DNA of 64,000 nt from Heterodera schachtii. Lineage: Eukaryota; Nematoda; Chromadorea; Rhabditida; Heteroderidae. Every line of letters starts with the position of its first letter. The first letter of the stretch is position 1. A program made the position numbers and the translations under genes. The stretch covers positions 4,842,828-4,906,827 of the forward strand of contig SIJG01000001.1 of the NCBI GenBank assembly GCA_023374025.1. The letters are read 5' to 3'. Below, in pieces: positions 43,978-53,800 of the stretch. A model generated the notes under the pieces. The model did no database searches. It saw only the letters and a program-made list of their open reading frames with translations, and was not told the origin of the DNA.

Positions 43978-46492
43978 TCATGGCGTTACATTTCCCTCTG
44001 TCATCACTTCCGCTCTTTCCATTATCTTCTCAAAGTTGAAAACTTTCTTCTTGAAAGTGTCGATGAAAACTGGCTTGTACAATTCGGACACAATGCCGTA
44101 GCCAACCGTCCGCTGACGAGACTCTCGGAGAGTGAATTTGGCACCTTTTTCTAAAAATTGGGAGAAAAAAGAAAAATTGCTAGAAGAAAGGTGAATATAT
44201 GTTAAGCCATGGCCTCAAAAGCGCACTTACTGATCAGTACGTTGTTCAAAAACACCAACGTGCCGGTGGCATGTTCGCCCGGCATGACCAATTCCGAGTC
44301 GAAAAATAATTTTGCGCAGGAATTCCAAGTAGTACAGAACACCGTTTCCTGGAATCCGTTACGAATGCCCTGCCTCCGCCCGCCGTCCGCCTCGCTCAAC
44401 ATGAAGAATTCCACCTAATCAGCTATTTTACACTTCAATATTTTCAAAGGAATTAAAAACTTTCAAAATGTTCGTTGGCGTCACTGTTCCCGGCTTTGTC
44501 AACCAAAAACCACGCGAAATTGGATCATAGTAAAGATTTTTACACAGCAGACCGACGTGTTCACCGGCCGAACTCTGACAATCGATGAGAAAGGAGGAAA
44601 AATTGACCATAATTTAATAGTTGCCTTGGGCGAGGGGCCAAGGGCATGGGCCCGCCCCTGGCAAAATAAAAATGAGGCGATGGAAGGAATCAGCCTGCTC
44701 CGTCCATACATTAAAGAAGGGGGGGGGGGGGCGGCCGTCGATTTTTGATGACCTTTTTTAAAAATTTTACTTTTCATGCGTTTTTTTGCGACGCGCTTTT
44801 TCGAAAAATTTTTCGGGAACAGGGAAGCCGGCGGTGCCGATAAGCGCGCCGGGAAAAAATTTGAAGTTTTGGGTGTGAATTGTTAACAGATTTTCATCAA
44901 AATTGCCAATTTTTGCGGTTTTAAGCCGTTTTTTTTAATTTGAAAGTTTTGTCTTCCATGTCCACCTGAGCTGTGCTTTTGCCGAACACGTGAATGTCCG
45001 CAATGAGTGTCTTCTGCGCATATTCCTGCCCCAACAGTTCCAACGTGTCGCCCTTTTTGACTGTGCCCGATTCGATGGTGCCAATCAAAACACTGCCACG
45101 GCCGGTGATTTTGCATTTGCTGCTAATCGGCATCAGAAATGGACCGTTCTGTTGGAAAGTGAAAGACCAACAAATGGCATGCGAAGTCCAAGCAGTACCT
45201 CTGTACGCACGGGCTCCTCCAGTCCGTCCAGCGCATTGATCAAATCCAAAATGCACTTGTCGTCCTCATCAGCGAGTGCCCGAAGGGCAGAACCAAACAC
45301 AATTTTGGCATTCTCTCCTAAACTTGTTTAATAAATATCTAAATAAATAATACCAAAGAATTTAAAATGTCATGAAAATAAATATTATCGCAAAATCAAA
45401 GACCATCGAAGCCGTAGGCGGTGAGCAGTTCGCGAGCTTCGATCTGACAAAGGCACTCACTTATCGCAATTGCATTTACACTTTTGCCCACACTAACTTC
45501 AACTAATTCCGTTACATCCGTGTCCACCAAGTCGGTTTTGTTGACGAACACGATGATCTCGCGCAGTCCGATTTGTTTGGCCAACAGCAAATGTTCCCGC
45601 GTCTGCGGCATCACTCCGTCGTCCGCTGCGATGACCAAAACGGCGGAGTCCATTTGGGCAGTGCCGGTGATCATATTCTTTCTGTATAAGTTCCGTATTA
45701 TGTTTAAAACTATGAACATTACATGAAATCGATGTGCCCGGGACAGTCCGTGTGCGCATAATGACGATTGTCGGATTCTGAACACAGTGAAAAGATGGCA
45801 TTAACAGAAACAAAATGTGGGAGTGATCGGCGCAATTGATCAGGCAAATGGCAATCGTACAAAAAAGAAACGGCACAAAAGACTAGCAAAAGTTTGGCAC
45901 TTCGTTTTTGTGGCCAAAATTCAGTATTTCGGTGTCTCATCGTCAGATTATTTATGCCCCCATTGAGCATGGGTATTACGACATTCGTCTTTTGTACGTT
46001 TCCCATGACTCCCACTGACCGTATTCAATGTGCGCTATGTTTATGGTGACTCCGCGTGCCCTTTCCTCCGCGCCCTTGTCGATGTCCTCGTAACTGACAA
46101 AGCGCGCTTTTTTCTGCCGTGAGAGCACTTAAAACGGTGAATGTTAAAGAACGAACAAATTAATAAAACAAAGTACAATTCTCAAATTCAAAACATTTAT
46201 TGGAATTGGTCAGCAAATGCGCCACCTTTCGTAATGGCCGCACTAAGTGTCGTCTTCCCATGGTCGACGTGGCCAATTGTACCGACGTTCAAATGCGGCT
46301 TCTCCCGCTTATATGCTAATTATGGAAATCATGGCCAAATGAATGAGTTCCAAGCATTTTCCTCACTTTGCACTTTCTGCTGAGGTTGCGCGTAGGACAC
46401 GTAAAAACGCCCTACGAAAGAGAAAAAAGGGAAAGAAAATCGGAAAAAAACTTACTCGAAAGAGAGAAAACCGATCTTTGACAAAAACGCAT
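43978..46492 (-). CDS. Mitochondrial elongation factor Tu
   Basis: Twelve exons: 46456-46492, 46367-46411, 46226-46315, 46020-46127, 45723-45777, 45498-45681, 45404-45443, 45199-45317, 44966-45148, 44461-44574, 44231-44414, 43978-44150; 443 residues. GTPase delivering aminoacyl-tRNA to mitochondrial ribosomes. Short Arg/Ser presequence ([19 protein letters not shown]). G motifs: [29 protein letters not shown] (switch I), DCPGH, NKTD, GSAL. Domains 2 and 3 are present ([50 protein letters not shown]). About 33 residues follow the usual [10 protein letters not shown] end. Nematodes have two mitochondrial EF-Tus for truncated tRNAs; I cannot tell which this is. Intron 9 (391 bp) contains a repeat. 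Lies 225 bp downstream of GMPPA. Confidence 0.93.
44827..44853 (+). repeat. GC-rich palindromic dispersed repeat, copy 4
   Basis: GCCGGCGGTGCCGATAAGCG then CGCCGGG, within intron 9 of EF-Tu; same orientation as copy 1 and preceded by GCGACGCGCTTTTTCGAAAA. The intron also has a poly-G run at 44721. Confidence 0.75.
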
Positions 46493-46717
46493 TGACAACA
46501 AAAAATGCAAGCCAAAAAATTAAAGTACGAATCGAAACAAAATATTTATTGGTCAAAAAACCAAAACGAAATTTGTAAACAATTTGCGTAATTAATATTA
46601 TCCCAACGAATACACAAATAAAAAAGTGAAAAACAAAGAATGATACAGCTATAAATTAATCTGAACAAAACAAAGAAAAATAAATTATCATTTTTGTCTC
46701 TGTCCATCCAAAACGAA

Positions 46718-49279
46718 TCAGAGAATAATTTGATTCTTGTAATTGGCCGACAATTCCTTATACGGCAGCACAACCTTAAAATTAGCTGACTTAATTTTCC
46801 AACGATTTAATCTTAAAATTTGTTGGGCTAAATTATTATTAATTTACCGTGTTCAGTATCACTGTTTCCCTGGGCACATTAACATCGGAACCGAGGATAG
46901 TCAGAGAAGGGTTTAGTCGTCCGTCAACATTGAATAACGGTTTATTGTCCAATTTGGCAAAGGGAATGTTCGGATTCGGAGAAGTGGGCGAACCCTCCAC
47001 ACGCGACCATGGGCCTGAAATGGGACAAAACATGGACAACTTTTACACCACTCACATGGTATCTTGAAACCCAAAATGGCTTGAAATTTTTGAAAAAAAA
47101 CTCCTAGGAGGCATGGAAAATTTTCTGAAAAATGAGTCAAATTGGAGTTGAGCTAATAAATTTTTGTGTTAGATTATATGAAAAAATAATTATGTGCAGT
47201 TATTGCTTTTTATTTTGATAACTTTAAAAAATTTCAAGTTCGAATATTTTTGTGGGTATTGGTTCGAACCGATGTAACTGCGCCAGCCGATGACACTGTG
47301 CAGAACGCAGCAGTACTGGTCCAAAACGCTCTCCTGTAGCACAATGGACTCGCGAACTCGAACCCCTTACAATTAGACGTCGTAAACAGATTTTTAACGG
47401 AAAGATGACTGACTGACCTGCGCCAACCCGCGCATTCGGACCAATGCTCACATTCGGCCCAATTTTGGCGGATGGGTCGACTGTTGCGGTTGGGTCGATG
47501 TACACATCGCCAATGATTTCGCACAACGCATTCGTCGCCAATTTTTCGGGGCATCGCGCGCGGTAAAGGCCCAAATAATGGCGATTGGCGTAAAGGACGG
47601 CACTTAAAAACAAAGGAAATGACAAAAACGAATGGGCCACAATCGGAAAAACAAACCCAGCTGTTTTTGTCTGCGACCACCAACGGTTTGTATGCCATGC
47701 GAAAAGAGTGCCATCGGAGGTCATTTGGGGGAAGATGTCCTTTTCAAACCAAAGTTGATTTGAATGAAACAATTGCATCGTCGGAGAGCCTAAATGTCAA
47801 AAAGTGAACTTTCATAGGATGGCAAAAGGTATTGCCGGTGTTTAGGCCACGTTCTGAGGCTGTTTTTTCCGCTTGTTCCAAAATGACATCGAACGAATTG
47901 CCGCGGAGCAAATAAACGCCACAGGAAATGTGAGTGGAGACGAAAGTCTGACAATAAAAAGAAAATAGAAACGACGAAAGGGAAAAAAACAAACCGCGGG
48001 TTTATCGACATAATGAAGAACACGGCCACGCGAACATTCCAAACCGACGGAATCAATGACCACCTGAAAAGAATGAGGGACTTTTAAATTGGTATCTTTT
48101 TGTACTTTTGACTTTAGAAAGTTTTTATCCGTGGAAGAATCCATTACAAATATTGTATTAACCGGAAGCTCTCGATGAGTTTAGTGTTTTATGCTGGGAG
48201 TCAATGAGTGTTCAAATGGGCGTTTGTCTGATCGACTTCCCCCCCCCCCATTACATCGATTTCTCTCTTCGAGAGCTTCGATGGTACCATTTTTGTCGGG
48301 GTTCAGAATAACCAAATTTGAATTGCTACCGATCCGTAGTTGACCGACTGCTCCCGTGTCGCCTCAGTGGTCAAAATCAAGCATTTCGCCTCCGTCTTTT
48401 GGTTCAACTCCTGAACCATTTCAAGGAAAGGGAATTCTCCGCAAGCATCCGCATTCAGAACAAAGAACGCATCCGGAGGTTTTTTCTTAAAACAACACAA
48501 TGATTTAAATCAGATGGTAGTAGATTATTAAAGTTAAAACACTAATCCGTACGTCGATTAAAACGTTTTTGTATTGCAAAAGGCCACCGGCAGTGCCCAA
48601 CGGACAATTCTCTTGAATGTATCGGATTGGCACGCGTCGATACTTTTTCTCACAGTCAGAAATAAAGTTCGCAAATTGTTCGGCTGGGTAAAATCCAACA
48701 ATAAAAATTTCGTGGAGGTTTTCCAACTGCTGAAAAGTTAAAAATGAAAAAATCATAACGAGAAATGCATTAACTTCGCAAAGCTGCGAAATGTGATGCT
48801 CAATCAGTGGGACACCGGCAACGGGGAACAAAGGCTTCGGAAGTTGGAGAGAGAGGGGCCGAAAACGAGTGCCTTAACAGAAGTGCAAGTTAATGTGCAA
48901 AGTCTATAACAGTTGTTTGCAATTATTTGTATACCTTCGGGGCAATTAAGGGATTAAACGATCAGCAATTAATGGGTTTTCTTTTTTAGAGTCTCAGTGG
49001 ACACTTTTGGATCACAAACGCCAGAATTAACACAGGCAACAACAGAAATACTGAATAAAGTGCCACCAGAGCCGACCCGGCTATCCACATTTTGATCAAT
49101 GAATTGAATGGAAGGAAATGACTCTACGAAAAGCAACCGGTCGCCGTGGAGAATGAAAGGGATGGGCAGAAAGGGAAGGGGGACACTGAATGAAAGGGAA
49201 GGTCGCCACCTTTTTGGGCGCCGCCGACTAAAATCACCGCTTTAAGAATTGGTTTTTGTTGGGGCGTTATCGTCGTCAT
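46718..49279 (-). CDS. Mannose-1-phosphate guanylyltransferase alpha (GMPPA-like)
   Basis: Eleven exons: 49210-49279, 48775-48872, 48553-48729, 48330-48485, 47995-48063, 47836-47947, 47657-47789, 47418-47602, 47270-47365, 46848-47014, 46718-46774; 439 residues (human 420). N-terminal nucleotidyltransferase: LKAVILVGGAQKGTRFRPLS, LPKPLFPVAGVPLIEHHI, FFVLNADACGEFP, THISCGVYLL. C-terminal left-handed beta helix: IIGDVYIDPTATVDPSAKIG, GPNVSIGPNARVGAGVRVRE, SVIGWRSYIG; ends KELSANYKNQIIL. GMPPA is the regulatory paralogue controlling GDP-mannose synthesis by GMPPB. Intron 6 is best explained as GC-AG (ACCG|GCAATA). The first of three close minus-strand genes. Confidence 0.93.
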
Positions 49280-49878
49280 CGCTGCGATCGGCTCGCCTGT
49301 CCTTCTGCGTTATGCGCGACGGATGGAATGGATGGGCTGATGTTGGACAGGGGCTGACAAATGAGGGAAATTGGGAGGGTGGAGGGATTGTCGGAGGAAT
49401 TGTCGAAGCGTTTGGTCGTTGCTCTCCCTCCCTTTCCTCTTTTTTCTTTCTTTTTGCTGTTTCGGGCAGCGAAAACTGAGGGAAACAGAAAATGCGAAGC
49501 GAAATGCTTTTTATAAAACGTGGCAATTATTCCATTCATTGCAAACAAAATGAAAAAGCCAAATATTAAATCGAAAAATGACAAATCGCTGCCAGCAAAA
49601 CTAACAAATAAGCGAATCCATCTACATGCACCGTTCGAAGAGAGAGAAATTTTTGCACAACAAGAAAAAATTGCATCGATTAAGCCTAATTTATGAAGTA
49701 ATATTTAATATACAATTTGAATAAACCAAATTTATAATTTAAGTAAATCTTCAAAAATTAACACTTTTAGCCTATCGGACCACTGGCCCTCAAAATTCCT
49801 CTAGGATTTTTAAAATTGACCTATAATTGCCATTTTCAGTAAAAATCTGTAAAAATGGTCAAAATTTGTAATTTTTCT

Positions 49879-49907
49879 CCCGGCGGCGCCTTACTGGCAC
49901 CGCCGAG
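49879..49907 (-). repeat. GC-rich palindromic dispersed repeat, copy 5
   Basis: CCCGGCGGCGCCTTACTGGC then ACCGCCGAG; the centre reads TTACTGG where copies 2 and 3 read TATCGG. Confidence 0.75.
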
Positions 49908-50002
49908 CCTCAAAAAAATTTTTCCATAAAAAATTGTCTCAAAATCGCAAAATTGGTAATTATTTTTTTTTAGAGAAATTGCACTCACATTTTAAAAATT
50001 TT

Positions 50003-50029
50003 CCCGGCGGTGCCTACTGGTGCCGCCGG
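50003..50029 (-). repeat. GC-rich palindromic dispersed repeat, copy 6
   Basis: CCCGGCGGTGCCTACTGGTG then CCGCCGG, followed by an A-tract and AAAGCGTGCCGCAGAAG, matching the downstream part of copies 2 and 3. Confidence 0.8.
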
Positions 50030-50728
50030 CCCCCTGTTCACAATTTTTTTTTTTTTTGAAAAAAGCGTGCCGCAGAAGAACATTTTTATTGTTTTTTTTT
50101 TGCATTTGTAAAAATTTTCCAAATTGCTGATTGATTCTTTGTCGGCCAAATGCTGATTTTGAAAAATCAGCTGGCAGCTCTGGTTATGGCGGACCTGCAA
50201 AAGTCCATCCCTTTTCCATTGACTATCCTACAAAAACCACTGACATGAGCCACACATGCAAATCTTTGCTACAGGAGCTCATTTTCTGGATGTGTGTTTA
50301 TTTACTGATTAATCGTTTGCTTTTCACTTTCAACTCACGCCAAATAACCGAGAAAATTGAGTAGAAAATGATTAACAATTTTTTAAAAATTTAGTAAATA
50401 TTTTAAATTAAACTATTTTCTTTTATGTAATTTCTCGATTCTTAAAAGGCCACCGATTCATTGGAATAAGTTAAAATAACAGTTAATTTTCACCGATCTC
50501 AAAGAAATCGATCTCATTTAAAAAAATAACAAAATATATCGGGATTATGTATGAGAAAGAATGGGTTAAAAAAACACGCTTCAACGAAGGAATTGGAGAA
50601 GAAATGGCGGATGATGAGAAAGTGTTGTACGTATTATGAGAAACAAAAATACTGGGATTCGCTAATAAAAAAAGAGTGAGAATTGTGTAAATGAAATGAG
50701 AATTCATTTAATAATTTTTCTTCGTTCG

Positions 50729-50866
50729 CTAAAAGGGTGGTGGTCCGTTGGCGAAATGCAACTGCGGGTCAAAGCTGCGCGCGAAGTTGTTCAACAAATG
50801 GCAACAATATTCGTCGTCGCAGTGCGGCACCAAACAAGCGGCACCGAGCAGAAGGACGAGCATCGC
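50729..50866 (-). other. KASH-domain terminal exon of ANC-1
   Basis: The last exon begins after TTTTTCAG and encodes a hydrophobic span (AMLVLLLGAACLVPH), then a perinuclear-space tail with paired cysteines (EYCC), NNFARSFDP and the terminal FANGPPPF, the signature bound by SUN domains. The upstream half of the KASH signature (RWRRVLRTALPLQ) is on the preceding exon. Confidence 0.95.
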
Positions 50867-53800
50867 CTGAAAAACGAACTTCCGTTTTTGAATTTCCATT
50901 GGCTATGTCCACCGCTTTACCTGAAGTGGCAGTGCCGTGCGCAGCACTCGCCTCCACCGCGACTGCTGCTGTTGAAGCTGTGCCATTGGCCGCTGCTGTG
51001 CCCCCGCGGCGTGCGATGGGTCGTCGGGGACGGGCGAAATGGACGAATCTTTGGAGGACACCGACGGACGCGAGGGTTGTGGACTCAACTCGGCTAGGAA
51101 AACATCTGCGGAAAGGGCAATAAATAAAATTAAATTGATCAAAATGCAAAGAGAAAATGAATTTAACGGTTAATTTCATATTTCGAGAGTGAAAGGCGAG
51201 GTTTGCCCCGCCACCCAATTAATTTCTGACAATTAATTAATTACGCATTGTCATTCGCGCGCGTTTCATCTCCTCTTCCTAATTAAACACCCACAAATTG
51301 CATGTCTCATTTTGTGGGGTGTGAATTGATTGATCAGTTAAACATCCCCCAATTCCCCCCTTTTTGTCCTTTTGTCCGTCTTCACCTTCTTCCCCTTCCG
51401 TCTGTCCGTCCCCATAATCATCGTTCATGTCCAACTCCAACTTGTCCAGCCCGTGTTCCCTCATCACTTCGAGTGGCTCTCGGCCGGGGTAAATCGCCGA
51501 CAGAATTTCCACCGCCGCGTCCACGTCGTACTTCGGCTGTTCTTCCGCCGCTTCCGTCGACGGCCCTTCGCTCAATTCGGAAAAAGCTCCCCAAATGTTT
51601 TTCTCCAATTGTTCGAATTCGTTCTCGCAAAATTTGGAGGCGTTTCTTGTCGAAACTTTGCACAAAAATCCGTTGCTGATCATTCCCTTGCCAAATGCTC
51701 TGTTCAAGCTGATCAATTTGTGCGCCGATCTCGCCAAGTTCAGTCAGCAAGTCCTTTTTTTTTGTTAAAACATTAATTAAAAGGACAAAAAAAAAGAATA
51801 AAAATTACATTCATTCGATCGGAGTTCCGAAGTTGCAGAAAATGATCAAAATTGTTCTCAGAAGTACTGACATTAGAAGCGATCCCATCAAACATTTGTT
51901 CCAATTCATTTCCATGTTCAATTTCGGCTTCGAATTGATGGACAATTTGCTAAATTAATTTTTAAAAAACAAAAGCAAAACAGAAAAAATGCTAAAAACA
52001 CCTCATTGGCTGATTCCAAACTTTCGAGCTCCACAAACATAAAACGGAGAATATCATCGACAACGGAAAGAGGAGAAAGGGACTTGGAAAGAGAGACCAA
52101 ATCAGACAAAAGTTGACGAATTTGCGAAAAATGAAGCGAATTGTCCTAAAAAATGCAAAATGAAAAAGCACAAAAATGAAAAGCACTTTTAAAGAGGAAA
52201 GTTGAAGCTGAGCATCGCTCAATTCGGAGATTAAAGGCGCGGAACGGACATTGTCAAGACTGTTGCGGTGCTTGTCAAGGAGAGCGGTGCCCAGATCTCG
52301 AAGCCGGACAAACTCGCCCCAATGGTGCCATCGCTGTGCCAGCTGCTCGCGCACCTCCTTTGCCTGCGCAATCCGTTCTTCGCCAACTGTGATGCCATTT
52401 TCGGCGCCAAACTGCTCGGCAAGCTCAATCTGTTCAGCCAGTCCATTGCACAGTTGCTCATAGCACTGAGGCATCGCAGCCGACTCATTCAGCTTGTCAT
52501 GGGCCTGCTTGACCAATGCCGTCAGAGAATCGTCTAAGCGAACAGCCCGGTCCCGGAGCTGCTCCTTTCTGGCGTTCTGAGCAATGCGTTCCTGAAAAAT
52601 GCACTCATTTTCGACCAGTTAAAAAGGGTTAGGCTAAGGCGCCCTCCCCCAATTCGTCCCTCTCTCTCTCTCTCTCTCTCCCTCGACCGATCGATTGATC
52701 AGTCGAGTGATTGAAGGAACACAGAAATGTACAAATCCGTGATCAATGGGTTTATGGGTGATTTCCAATCATCAACAGACGAAATGACCTCACCTCCAAC
52801 TGATGACGGGCATCTTCAATGTTTGTCCTCGTCTTGTGCACAACATGTGCAATTTGTTCGCTCAGTGTTGTCGCCTTCTGTGGCGTTGGGTACTGCTCGG
52901 ATTGTTGGTCAACAGTGCGCATTTGCTGTTCGACTTGCTCCAGTTGGTTGTACAGCTTGTCCAGCTCGCTGATTTGCTCCTGCGGCTCTTCAAACGCATG
53001 GGCCTGCTGAACTTGCTCATCCAGCTCGTTGGCAGCAGTGAGAAGCGCGGTGCGCTCTTCCAACAGACGGCGTTCAATTTGCACGTTCTTCTTCAGCTGC
53101 TCCTTTGTGCCGTCCATGTCGGTGTTCAGCTTCACTAAGCTCTCTTCGACCGGCCGAAGTTGCAGTTCGACCGCAGCCCTCCCGCACTTGGGCAGCTTTT
53201 GGACCAGCCAGCTCTGCATCCGCTTCATCTCATCCCTGGCCTCGTCCACTTCGCTCTGCAGGGCATCCAGCTTGGCCAACTCTTGCTCTGCTGGGGCAGG
53301 GCCAGCCTCTTCCCGCTCCTCCTGCACTCTCTTCAGCTGGTCAATCAGTGAGCACGTGTGCTGCTCAAGCCTGTCCTTATCGCGTGCCCAGTCTCGGAGC
53401 ACTTCCATCTGCTGCTGGAGTACCGAGTTGAGGGAGTTCAGCCTGTCCATCTTCTTGCCAGCCTCCTCTTCCACCCGCTTCATCAGTGCTTGCTCTTCCG
53501 GCTCCAAACTGGTGCTGACCTCATGTGCATCTGCCGCCATCTTGGCGAGCTGTTCACCCAACTTTTTGGCTGCCTCTTCCATGTCTCGCTTATGCTGTTC
53601 TACGGACTGCACGTCCAGCAGTTGGAGAGTCGCCTCTTCCGCCGCGGTTTCAGCTTCCACCACCGTGCCATCAACAATGCTTTTCAGAAGGCGTATGTCG
53701 TTGATGATCACGCTCGCCCGCTCGTTCTCGGCCACACTCTTGTCAAGGTCCTCCTGCAAGTGATTGGGGAAATGGACGAAAATCAATGAATGCTTCAACA

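Larger units (their letters stand above)
49280..50728. other. Intergenic region with dispersed repeats
   Basis: Between the ANC-1 3' end and GMPPA. 49750-50100 is A/T-rich repeat DNA holding two copies of the palindromic GC motif (49879-49907 and 50003-50029), each followed by A-rich tracts. No exon was recognised in the remainder. It should include the GMPPA promoter. Confidence 0.5.
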
